Of a stretch of 64,000 nucleotides of DNA, positions 51,201-62,400 are shown one piece after another. Where the stretch lies: assembly GCA_020002185.1 (NCBI GenBank), contig CM034534.1, positions 39,094,168 through 39,158,167 on the forward strand, read 5' to 3'. Source of the DNA: Paraescarpia echinospica. Taxonomy: Eukaryota > Annelida > Polychaeta > Sabellida > Siboglinidae. The stretch's first letter is position 1. Every line of letters begins with the position of its first letter. A program made the position numbers and the translations under genes. The notes below the pieces were generated by a model. The model made no database searches and had not been told where the DNA came from. It worked only from the letters and a program-made list of their open reading frames with translations.

Positions 51201-52835
51201 TGTTTCCAATAGTAAGTGTTTTTGATAAGCTGCCTCCAGTTACTTAAATTACTAACCCCTCCCAATGTTCATACATGTTGATATTCTTAAGTACATTATA
51301 TTTATATTTATTATCTACGTAACTTATTAAACCCCCTTTGACACTACAATGTTTCCCCTGAGCAATTAGATCATATCCGTGTAAACTGAATTGAGATAAA
51401 TCGTCATTATTTGACTTCCATGTTTCTTGCAAACATATAATGCTAAATTTAAATTGTTTAGTATTTAGAAGCTCTATGAAAAGTTCAAGTTCATCAAATT
51501 TAGCATTAATAGATTGAATATTTAGGCTTAGGATACTAAAATTATCAGTAATATGTGCTAACTTGTGAAACATATCGATGTCATAGTATGAAGAACAATG
51601 GGTCAACTGAGGTTCATTTTGTTCAGTACTATTTTCGTTTATATCTAGAAGATTTATTAAAGAACAGTTTCGGATACCTCCCAAGTGGGAGAGAAATGTC
51701 ACATCAGAAGTCATTGCGTAGTTTCGGACATAAAACAATAATATAGCCAGCCATTGTACGTATGTTAGGTATTTTACAAAAGAGTGAACTTGTGTGTATT
51801 TATTTCCTGTGCATATGTGAATGTTAAGAAATACTCCGTGTGTGACAGGGCATATATCAGAGTAGTCAAGACTAGACTTAGAATAAATAAATATAAAAGA
51901 TAAGAAAAAAACATGACAGATTGGGTGTTGGGTCATGAATATAAGGAGTAACGCCAGGGAAACGGGTGAGCTATGTTATCAACGATGACTGCATATAGAT
52001 TAACAGTTGTCAAACTAAAAATAATAATAGAAGAGATATAATGTCGTGATTAGTCCAGTATCAAGATATCAAAAGTAATTAAGCATTACTGATGTTATGA
52101 GGAGAGAAACGATTAGTTATAATACTAGTTATTTAAATGTCATTCAGAAAAAAACAAAAAGGGCATGAATAGCCCATATATCATCAGATATATCAACAAT
52201 ACTGCAAACTGTTAATTGCAGTTGGTCATACAGCATAAGTAGATTATGTAATTATAATTTTTTAACCGACAAAAGAACAGGAATACATAAAAATAGAAAT
52301 ACATAAAAAATATAATCACATAAAAAATAGAAATCACACAATAATCTTAAATGTATTACAGATTATCAAGTTATCAATGCTTTCATTGACAATAACGTAC
52401 AACTGGAGATCATTTATAGATGTACAACTGGTGATCACTTACATATGTACAACTGGAAATCATTTACACATGTGATTTCTTTGATTTTATTGCTGAGGTC
52501 TTTGACCATAATTTTAGCGTTGGCAGTCCAGCAGTCGTTGATCTTTTTTGGTTTTTCAGTTTTCTGCATTCATAAGCCAACATTGACCTACGACTTGTTA
52601 AATCTTCGTTAACGAAGACCCGTGCATTGCTATTTCTTCTGTTGTAGTCTTTCAGGTTAAAGCGACTGCGGAAAACGTTATCACGCTTTCGCTCTGTCTT
52701 AAAGCGCACAATGATTGGGCGGGACCCCGTGGCTCGTTTAGCGCCAAGGCGATGGCTTCGCTCTATGTCTTCTCTAGTTAGTGGCGGCGTAGTTTTCATC
52801 TTGTCATTGATAATGTCAAGCACTATGGTGTCAGT
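48202..52835 (-). mobile_element. LINE E, 5'-truncated, nearly complete, inserted into LINE D
   Basis: Minus strand: an ORF1 C-terminal part (52464-52823) with REDIERSHRLGAKRATGSRP and VFVNEDLTSRRSMLAYECRK, an L1-ORF1/Transposase_22-like RNA-binding pattern. Then endonuclease: SILSLNIQSINAKFDELELF, CLQETW, SGDFNINLL, SDHQPYFLIM. Then RT: PIFKKDDPSVFKNYRPISLL, IFLDVSKAFDTIDHSILL, GVPQGSILGPLLF, IMYADDTTLF. All catalytic motifs are intact. Lesions seen: a stop near 51244, a frameshift near 51140-51190 and a stop at 49673-49675 (GGA to TGA). The 3' end reads GGGGTCTAAATAAAACTTTC near 48230. Confidence 0.92.
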
Positions 52836-53330
52836 GTTTCCAGTAACTATGTTACACTAAACAAATTCTTCGCAATCTGTTTCTCTTTCTAATTTTATTT
52901 CATAAGCCTGGATGTATTATTTAATATATAAAATAACTCCTCTTCCCTTTCTTCCTATTCAATATTTCCTAAACATTACATAGCTTGTCAGTCCCAATTC
53001 GGCATTCGCTATATCGGTGTTACCCCACGATTCAGTTATGCCTATTATGTGAGGGTCAATATTTTCTACCATAATGTTTAGTTCACTTTTTTATTTATTG
53101 TGCTCCTAGTATTTAAAAAAAGCATTTATATCCAGCTTCAGAACAGTTTTCCAGGCTGTTCTTCGCTGATTTATTTGTGCTTACTTTATCTTTGCCTCAA
53201 ATTGCAGGCGTCTTTGTGAATCCCCCTGCGCACCTAGTTTAAATAAATGTAGATTGCAGGATGTACTCTGCTCAACAATCTGTTTTATCTGCTCAACTAG
53301 TGCATTGATTGTCATCCTCTTGCAGTTTCT
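52836..53330 (-). mobile_element. LINE D, 5' part: start of endonuclease
   Basis: The minus strand reads SELNIMVENIDPHIIGITES (about 53090), ANAELGLTSYVMFRK, GVILYIK, and CEEFV*CNIVTGN ending at 52836 (TGG to TAG). This continues directly into STLTVELVYRSPN at 48201 on the other side of LINE E. An upstream stretch (MTINALVEQIKQIVEQ, about 53310) may belong to its first ORF. Confidence 0.82.
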
Positions 53331-53339
53331 ATATGTTTG

Positions 53340-54104
53340 CCCCTTCCTCCCATTACTGGCAACATTCCTGAGAGAATGAGCAATGGAAGGAGTGCCGTCT
53401 CATTAATATATGTATATATTAAACTTTCAGTTAAGACATGTTTGCATAGACGTGAGCCACTTGGCGTATGATTGCAGGATGAATATTATTAACATATGTG
53501 ACAGAATCGCTCAATTACATTTGTTTACATCTTGTTGAACACTTTGCATGAATTTTGTAATGCAGAACAATCAGCTAATAGTGTTTGTCTACAAATTAAG
53601 CTACACTTGAAGGAATACATTAATGTTCAGATTACTTAACTTATTTGACGGATTAATCCCCTTTCTGAAAACAAATAACACAGTAACTGTTTCAAATATA
53701 ACGTTCGCGCTACGAACGCATTGCAACACTTTTAAAACGTTGTTAAAGGTGTGAACCATCCACATATGGGAGCTTTGAACCACCCACTGCAACTTGTAAG
53801 TAACGTATTCACTAATATAGGCTTTAAATTCAGTCCATTTTAGAGACTGTCTGCATGTGAAAAGGAGAAAACATGAGTTGCAAATTCAGCCGAAATATGT
53901 AACTATAAATTATTAAACATACGTAGAGCAAAACGTGACATCTAAACCAGTCAAAAGAAGTATGAGTTCGCAATTTCACATTGCTCCCGTTTGATTTTGG
54001 TGCAATTTAGCGTATATACAGAAGACCATCTCACACATGGCTGCAATATCAAGACGCTTGTTTCCCGTCATGCTACGTATACGATGAGATCCCCTAATAA
54101 CAGC
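53340..54104. other. Downstream of gene 2, no gene recognised
   Basis: AT-rich, no convincing ORF, RNA gene or repeat. Confidence 0.5.
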
Positions 54105-54110
54105 TTTATT
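54105..54110 (-). terminator. Polyadenylation signal of gene 2
   Basis: AATAAA on the minus strand about 50 bases after the stop codon. Confidence 0.7.
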
Positions 54111-57100
54111 GTTATCCGTTTAATTCAGAGAAGTTCACTGATATTCATTGTCCTGTTTATACTGAAGCCATCCTACTGGAACTATTCCATTTTGCTGCAT
54201 AGCTTCTTTCCCGATTCCTTATTTCCAATGTCTTTGTTCTTCTCTTTCTGAAACATAAATTAAACATCTCCATTAAACTCAAATGCACCACTAGCTGTTC
54301 CAACGCAAAGAGTGAACCGTTTCTTCTGACAATCATCTTTTTTCAACAATTGTACAACAAATAACAACATTCACAACAACAAGAAGAGGCGCAACAATCC
54401 AAACACGTTAATCATAGTACGTGATCATGTAGGCGTGCACCGCAGTCACCATCAGAGCAAGAGACCACTCAAGAGTTATGATTACGCCTACTATTCAATT
54501 TCAAAAAATAGATATACATTTTGCAGTGGGTAGACGTAGTTTCAGGTGATTTCGTTTCAGATGCCGTGAACAACAACAGAGAAAGCACGCTTGCTCGGAT
54601 TAATTAGAGTATTCTGTTTCTGCGTGCCCTTATAGGAAATTATCAATTTACTTTGGCTTAAGGGTTAAGTTGGCGTAAATATTGTCATAATAATTATGTG
54701 ACAACAATGACAAGTGTGGCTTTACATGGCAGAGGAATTGTTTGGTCAGGAAATCACGTAGAAAGAGATTTCAAACTGCTCAAAATCACCTGGAGTTACG
54801 TGAACAGATGTCAGGATAGTACAACAAAGTTATTTGGTTAAAATGTTTACAGGGTGAAATTAATGCCAGGAATTCTATACATTAACCCACAGAGAGATGC
54901 TGGGAAACTGGCTCGACAAAACCTGGAGTAATTTCAGTGCTCAGACAAACCCCAGATGTGTCGCTATGTGACACATCCGACCAACAGTAACCTGGTTACT
55001 AAGTTACCCATTCCTCAATGTATCGAATGCACCCCATTTCCTTTATCATCACCTTTATCATCAATTCCACATGCCTTGACTTCTGCACTTAATATCCATC
55101 ATTCCATCATATATGCCTTGATCATCACATTCAGCATCCATCCCGTATGCCTTGACGCTATCCGTCTTTTATTTTTATGACAAGTTAACTTTATGATTGC
55201 TTTACTGAGTATAAAAATGTAAGCCTGTACATATAAACAATACAGAATACACTAAATGTGTAAGCATAACACAAGAAAATTAAAACACTTGTTTCCATTG
55301 TGGTCCTGAATGTTGACCTTACCTAGTGATCACCAGGCCTACAGTGATGACGCCGAGGACAACCAGAATCGCCCCTGCGACCGTCAAGGTGTCTGTCGAT
55401 ACAAACAAACGAAAGAGTCTATAATTTTGTTCGCTGCCGCACGTGGTGTAATTCCTGCGTAATAGTGGGTGCTATAGACATTTAAAAAAATTCGAATAAA
55501 TCCTTGTCGCGAAATGTTATTCAGAAACGAGTTACGTATATATTTAAATATTGATGTAGGATGCCAACAGGCTCAGCAATGTGAATTTTTCAAACGGAAT
55601 TATATATACATATACGTATATATATATATATATATATACGTATAATAATAGTGGTCTGTGCCTATGTGGCTGCACCTATATATGCTACCTGGATATATTG
55701 AGGATTTTGCCAGTTCTAGCCAATCTACAGCACTCAAGTTTGTATATATTTTTTGAATACACCAAGAGGACACTGGACTAAATGGTGTTATCAAGTGTTT
55801 TGTGACTTTTTACTATTTTAACCGACTTACATTTTACATTTGCGATTGCACCTGTGTGACATTGACCAGCTTGTGATCGGTCATGTGTAACCCGGACAAA
55901 GAGAACATTGTTTACACGCCCAGCATGACCCAAGACTGCCTGTATCGGTTACGGCCCAACGGTCGCAGTCACATTCGGCTCAACAATTATGCCTGGAGAG
56001 CTGCTTGTGAAGCGGGGATGGCACTCCATCGGCCCACCCATTGAGGTTGTCGTGGGGGGGCACGCAAACAACGTCCGATACGTGTACTTGTGTCAGCGCG
56101 ACCAACAACTCCCATTAAGCCTGTACCTCGACGTGACAATTTGATTACTCTGACTTTACCATGCAATCCTTGCAACTGGACAAACCTTGCTCTGCTAAAT
56201 GCAAGATCCGTGAGGAACAAAACTGATTTCATTACCGATTATATCCACGAACATGATCTTGACATCATCGCGCTTACAGAGACGTGGTTGACAGATGACC
56301 CTAAGGACATCCCAAACACCAGCAAGTTGACCCCGAATGGATACAACTTCGTCCACCAACCAACTTCGGCCCGACCGACGAGGTGGGGGAATCGGTGTTT
56401 TATACAAGTCGTGTATCAACATGATCTTATCGCGACACTGGCCAGCATTGTCCTTCCAGTGCCTCGAGGTGGTGTTTGTTACACCATCAAGTTTTATCAG
56501 GTTATTACTCGTTTACAGACCTCCATCCACAGGCCGAGGCGGGGTTTCTTTCAAAACGTTTATGTCCGAGTTCACCAATCTCCTGGAACTTTTCACAGCA
56601 CAGTTGACTGGACAAATTATCGTGGGCGATTTTAACATCCACTATGGAAAGGCCGGAAATAAAGACTCAAACGATTTCTCTGATCTCCTGCACGTCACCA
56701 ACTTGCAGCAACATGTTCGTGATCCGACACACACCATCGGCAATATTTTGGACCTAGTAATTTCACCATCGTCAGGAAGCGTTCTCACATCAGTGACGGT
56801 GGGACCCCTGCTCACCGATCACCACGCTGTACACTGCCTGCTCCAAGCACCAAAGCCGAACCGAACAAAGAAGCGGGTTTCTTATCGAAAATATGCTGCG
56901 ATTAATCCCACGAATTTCAGATCAGATTTCGAACTTTCACACCTGGCAACACGCCCGTGTAACAACATTGCAGATCTGTCGCAACAGTATGACACTTCCT
57001 TGAACGGTCAATTACTGTGCGCCCCAACACGCCTTGGCACACAATGGAATTATCGCTTGTTAAGCGAAAGCTCCGACAAGCAGAGCGGAAATGGAGACTG

Positions 57101-59391
57101 ACAAAGCTGCAGATTCACCGATACATCTACACTTGACAGCGTGAAACTTACAAACAGCAAATACAGTCTGTGAAAGCCAAATTCTGCACAACAAAAATTG
57201 ATGAATGTGCACGTAACAACAAAGCACTGTTCAGGATCATGGATGACTTGATGAAGAGAAAAACTACTCCACGCAAAGTGTTAGACATTCGAAGCCAGTT
57301 AGCGAGTAGACGCCTGCAAACTGTCAACGCTGAGTACGTGCATTGTGAACAGTCTTGCACAATCAATGCTTTTTGCGGCATCACCACAGACGGCGTTCTC
57401 TCTTTGGTAAGGAAGTGTCCAACAAAATCAAGCGCGCTCGATCCACTTCCTACCTCACTCGTGAAAACCAACATTGATATTCTTGCGCCGACATTAGCTA
57501 CAATCATCAACATGTCGCTCGAGTCGGGGTCCGTGCCGGCCAACTTCAAACACGCTGTGATCACACCACTACTAAAGAAACCAAACCTTGATTCAGACTC
57601 GATGAACAACTACCGGCCTATATCGAACTTGTCATTTGTTTCAAAGTTACTGGAGCGCCACGTAGCAGTCCAACTTCGCCAGCATCTAGACGACAACAAT
57701 TTGATGGACATTTTCCAAAGTGCGTACAGACAACATCATAGCGCTGAGACAGCACTGGTGCGCATTCAGAATGACCATCTCCATTCTCTTGACAAAAGGA
57801 AAGGTGTGCTGGCAGTGCTGCTCGATATGAGTGCGGCGTTTGATACTGTTGACCACTCGATATTAATCAACCAGCTGCGCAGCATAGGCATTGAAGGCAT
57901 CGCACTGAAATGGCTGGAGTCATATCTGTCAAACCGGACTCAGTCAGTGTGCATTAGTGATCACAACTCAAATAGAACATTGCTCGAATCTGGCATCCCA
58001 CAGGGGTCTGTGCGGGGCCCAATTCTCTTCTCCATATACACTCTGCCATTGGGTGCTATCTTCAGAAGGCACAAGCTGCAATACCATCTTTATGCAGATG
58101 ACACCCAATTGTATGTTGACTTGAGTGGAACGCGGGATGGAGAAGCCGCTGTTGCGGTTGACCGCATCGAACGATGCATCGAAGAAGCGAAGCAGTGGAT
58201 GTCAGACCACAATCTACTGTTGAACGAAAACAAGACCGATGCTATTATCATCTCGGCACCAAATCGTAAACACCTGCATGACGTTTCGTGTGTTAGTGTA
58301 AGCGAATGTAACATTGTTCCGTCACCGACCATCCGCAACATCGGGATTACAATCGACTCTGGACTAACAATGTCGTCACACGTGTCACAGATGTCCAAGT
58401 CAGCGTAGTACCATCTCTACGCAATTTCAAAAAATAAGACATTGTCTTACTACTGATGCATGTAAGACACTAGTCCACGCCCTGGTGACATCGCGGCTGG
58501 ACTACAGTAACGCGGTCCTGTACGGCATCACCGAGACACTTATGAACAAATTGCAGATGGTACAGAACTCGGCAGCAAGACTAATTTCAAGACACCGAAA
58601 GCACCAGCACATAACACCTGTACTAGTCGAACTGCATTGGCTTCCAATTCGCTGGCGTATCCAGTACAAACTGCTGGTCCTTGTTTTCACGGCTTTACAT
58701 GGTCTTGCTCCAGCGTATATCCAAGATCTCGTAATACCGTATACGCCCACCCGCAACCTCCGATCTGCTGATCTACATCTGCTTGTAGTCCCGCGGTACA
58801 ACTTAGAGGGCTACGGCAGACGAGCTTTCTCCGTGTCTGGACCTACGCTCTGGAACGCTCTACCAATAAACGTTCGTCAAATAGAGACTTTGGATAAATT
58901 CAAAACTTGCCTTAAAACGTATCTATTTAAGCAGGCGTACATCGACTGAGGAACTGTGCTGTAGGACACTTTTTATGAATATGTATTTAATCAATTAATT
59001 TATTCTATTATATAATGTATTCTAATTAATTAATTATTATTTATCTTTTAATACAATTTTTATTTAATCAATTAATTTATTCTATTATATAATGTATTCT
59101 AATTTATTTATTATTATTTATCTTAATACAATTTTATATATCATAATGTATAATCTCTTTCTTAATTATATTAATATGTGTGCAAATATGTCATGTATGT
59201 TGGTCACATTATATATATACATTCTTGTAAATCTCAATAATTATTACATTTACCGGCATCTTTATACATATATATTTTTACATTTGTTTCCATGTATGTC
59301 TTATAATGTGTGTACGCGCCTATGAACGGGCTGGTCCCGGAGATATGGCGCTATAGAAATGCTAGTAATAATAATAATAATAATATATACG

Positions 59392-59431
<40 letters not shown>

Positions 59432-62400
59432 TACATATGTATATATATATATATTGTGATTACGTGTGCGCCTGTGCAGCTGCCACGTGTAACGCTGTCC
59501 AGGTAATATTGACATTATTGCAAACTATACGTTGTATTGAACATTAATTCTACACCTAATGTGATTATGAACGTATACGGACGATTGCAACGTCATCAGT
59601 TTCAACGTGAACATTTTATCTTTCCGGATTTTAGTGCTTTTATAAGACAGTACTGTGCAGTTGTAATGCCATCCCCAGCGAACTGTGACGATCACCATGG
59701 TGATCGTGTATTCAAGCTATCAGCTGAGACAACTATTGCAACATACTTCTAAATCTGTCATGCGTGTGACCAAGTCTGTGTTCTGCGACTTAAGACTATT
59801 GACATCTGCAACGCTAGGCCGACCCACAGGGAGACCAGAGGTGGTCAATGGTCGCGGTCAAATGTAATGCCGCCCACCAGCACGAACAATACTGGCCTAG
59901 CGACGGACTTTGGCCAAAGTTGCGCAATACGGATACCTACTGTGATCGGTCATCGACCACCACCAACACACCATAACAGTGCTGTGAGGTCTACTCCTAG
60001 AAGTGGGGCAAGTGCATGTCAACATAAACAATCCAGTGCCTATGGTCACGGTCAGATCACTTGTGCATATCGTGAAAACAAGAACAATTTGGTGAAGATT
60101 AAATGTGACTATGTGCATGTACAACCTGCGAAGAAGTCTCTTCGGGTATGTTGCCTTAATCCAAGGTCCATCAAGAACAAGGCTTTGTCTCTGAGCGACT
60201 ACATTATTACACAGGACTATGATGTTGTTGCTCTCACAGAGACATGGCTGGGGACTTCCGTAGACAAGAAATGCATTGGTGAATTGGTCCCTTCTGGGTA
60301 TACCATGTACCACGTCCCGGCTGTAGAAATGGAGGTGGTGTGGCATTGCTTTATAAGTCTGCCATATCATTCCGCCTCCATGGCTCCAATACCACGGACG
60401 ACTACACAAACTTTGAACACATGGATTGTGATCTGGATACGGGTGACACAACTGTGCATCTGGCCGTGGTGTATCGACCCCCACCATCAAAGCATAGTGG
60501 CCTGACCATTCCCGAATTCTTTGACCAGTGGTCTACATTTCTCGCCGGCTACGCTACCCACGACAAGGAGATTCTGATAGTTGGAGACCTTAACTTTCAA
60601 GTTGGTGTCGAAAGCGATCGTGATGCTCAGCGATTTATGGATACAATCAAAGCGTGTGGCCTACAACAACATGTACATGAACCGACACGTGTGCTCGGCC
60701 ATACGTTGGACGTCGTGATCAGCAAAGACACCAGTCACATCGTATCCGACATCACCGTCACCGACCCCGGACTTTGTGACCACCTTGGGAAACTTACACG
60801 TGACCACTTCGCTGTCGGTTTCACTACGACCCTGGCCAAACCTGTTCCCATACACAAGACTGTTTCCTTCAGGAAGCTACGTGCCATAGACGTGGGAGCT
60901 TTTAAGCAGGACGTTGTGGCTTCCCCATGTTACAAACTACGGATCGTGATGTGGATGGTTTGGTGAGTGCTTTTAATGAAGGTCTCACATCGCTCATTGA
61001 TAAGCACGCACCACTTCGTACTAAAACCAACACCCAACATCCAAATTGCCCATGGTACACTGATGAGTTACATGAGGCTAAACATCTCTGACGGAAGCTG
61101 GAACGACGATGGCAGAAGAATCGTCTGACTGTTAACCACCAGATATGTAGAGACCAATGTGTTGTGGTGAACAAACTCATAAAACAAACCAGGATAGCAT
61201 ATTATTCGGAAAAGATCACTGCCTGCACCCATGACCAGAAGGGCATCTACAAAGTGGCGAAACACCTGCTTGGTGAAAGGGGGTCTGTTTAACTCTTTCT
61301 TTATGGAGAAGATACAAAACATCCGACGTAGTCTCCATACGGACCAGTTGCATGGTGTTGACCAGGTCGTTGACGCTCGATCCGGTGCCCACATGGCTTC
61401 TAAAGTTGTGTGTAGATGAGCTACTCCCTATTATCACCGCGATTGTCAACGCCTCTATGAATAGTAGATGTGTGCCTCGTGCATTCAAGTGTGCTCATAT
61501 ACGACCACTACTCAAGAAATCAACACTCGATCCAGACATCCTGAAACACTACAGACCTGTGTCCAACCTTTCTTTCATTGCTAAGGTGTTAGAGAAGGTT
61601 GTAGACACACGGACTGAGCGCCACCTGGTGAGTAATGGTCTTCACGAGGAGCTCCAATCAGCCTACCGTAGTTCTCACTCGACAGAGACGGCGCTCCTCA
61701 AGGTGCAAAGCGATATCCTCGAGTCTCTGGATAATGATTGTGTCACAGTGTTGGTCGTGCTCGATCTGTCGGCTGCGTTCGACACTGTCGATCACGGAAT
61801 TCTGTTGCATCGTTTTGAGAACTTAGTCGGAATCTCCGGAGCTGCTCTCGGCTGGATAGCATCGTATCTCCACGACCGTTACTAGGTAGTGGTCGTAGAT
61901 GGCGAGCACTCCAATGCAGTTCTCCTGGAACACGGTGTACCACAAGGCTCGGTACTCGGCCCAAAGAAATACACCATGTACTCAAAACCATTAAGAGCCA
62001 TTATCCGTCGGTATGGACTGTGTTATCACTTCTATGCGGATGACACCCAGTTGTACATCTCGTTCAAGCCGAAGGACGGTGCAGCCCAAACAGAAGGTGC
62101 CTCGCGGACATTGAAAGATGGATGGACGCAAACATGCTAAAACTGAACAATGAAAAGACTGAGGTTGTGTTGTTCACATCCAAGCATAATGCCAAGCAGG
62201 TGGAAAACGTTACTGTGCGTGTTGGCAACTCTGACATTACAGCAGTGAACAGTGTGGAAAACCTGGGTGTTATCTTCGACTCTGCCATGAACATGGAGCA
62301 ACATTTGAACAGTGTCTGTAGGTCTGGATATTATCACCTCCGCAACATTGGGCACATTAGGCGTTATCTCACAAATGATGCCACTCAATCACTAGTGAAC

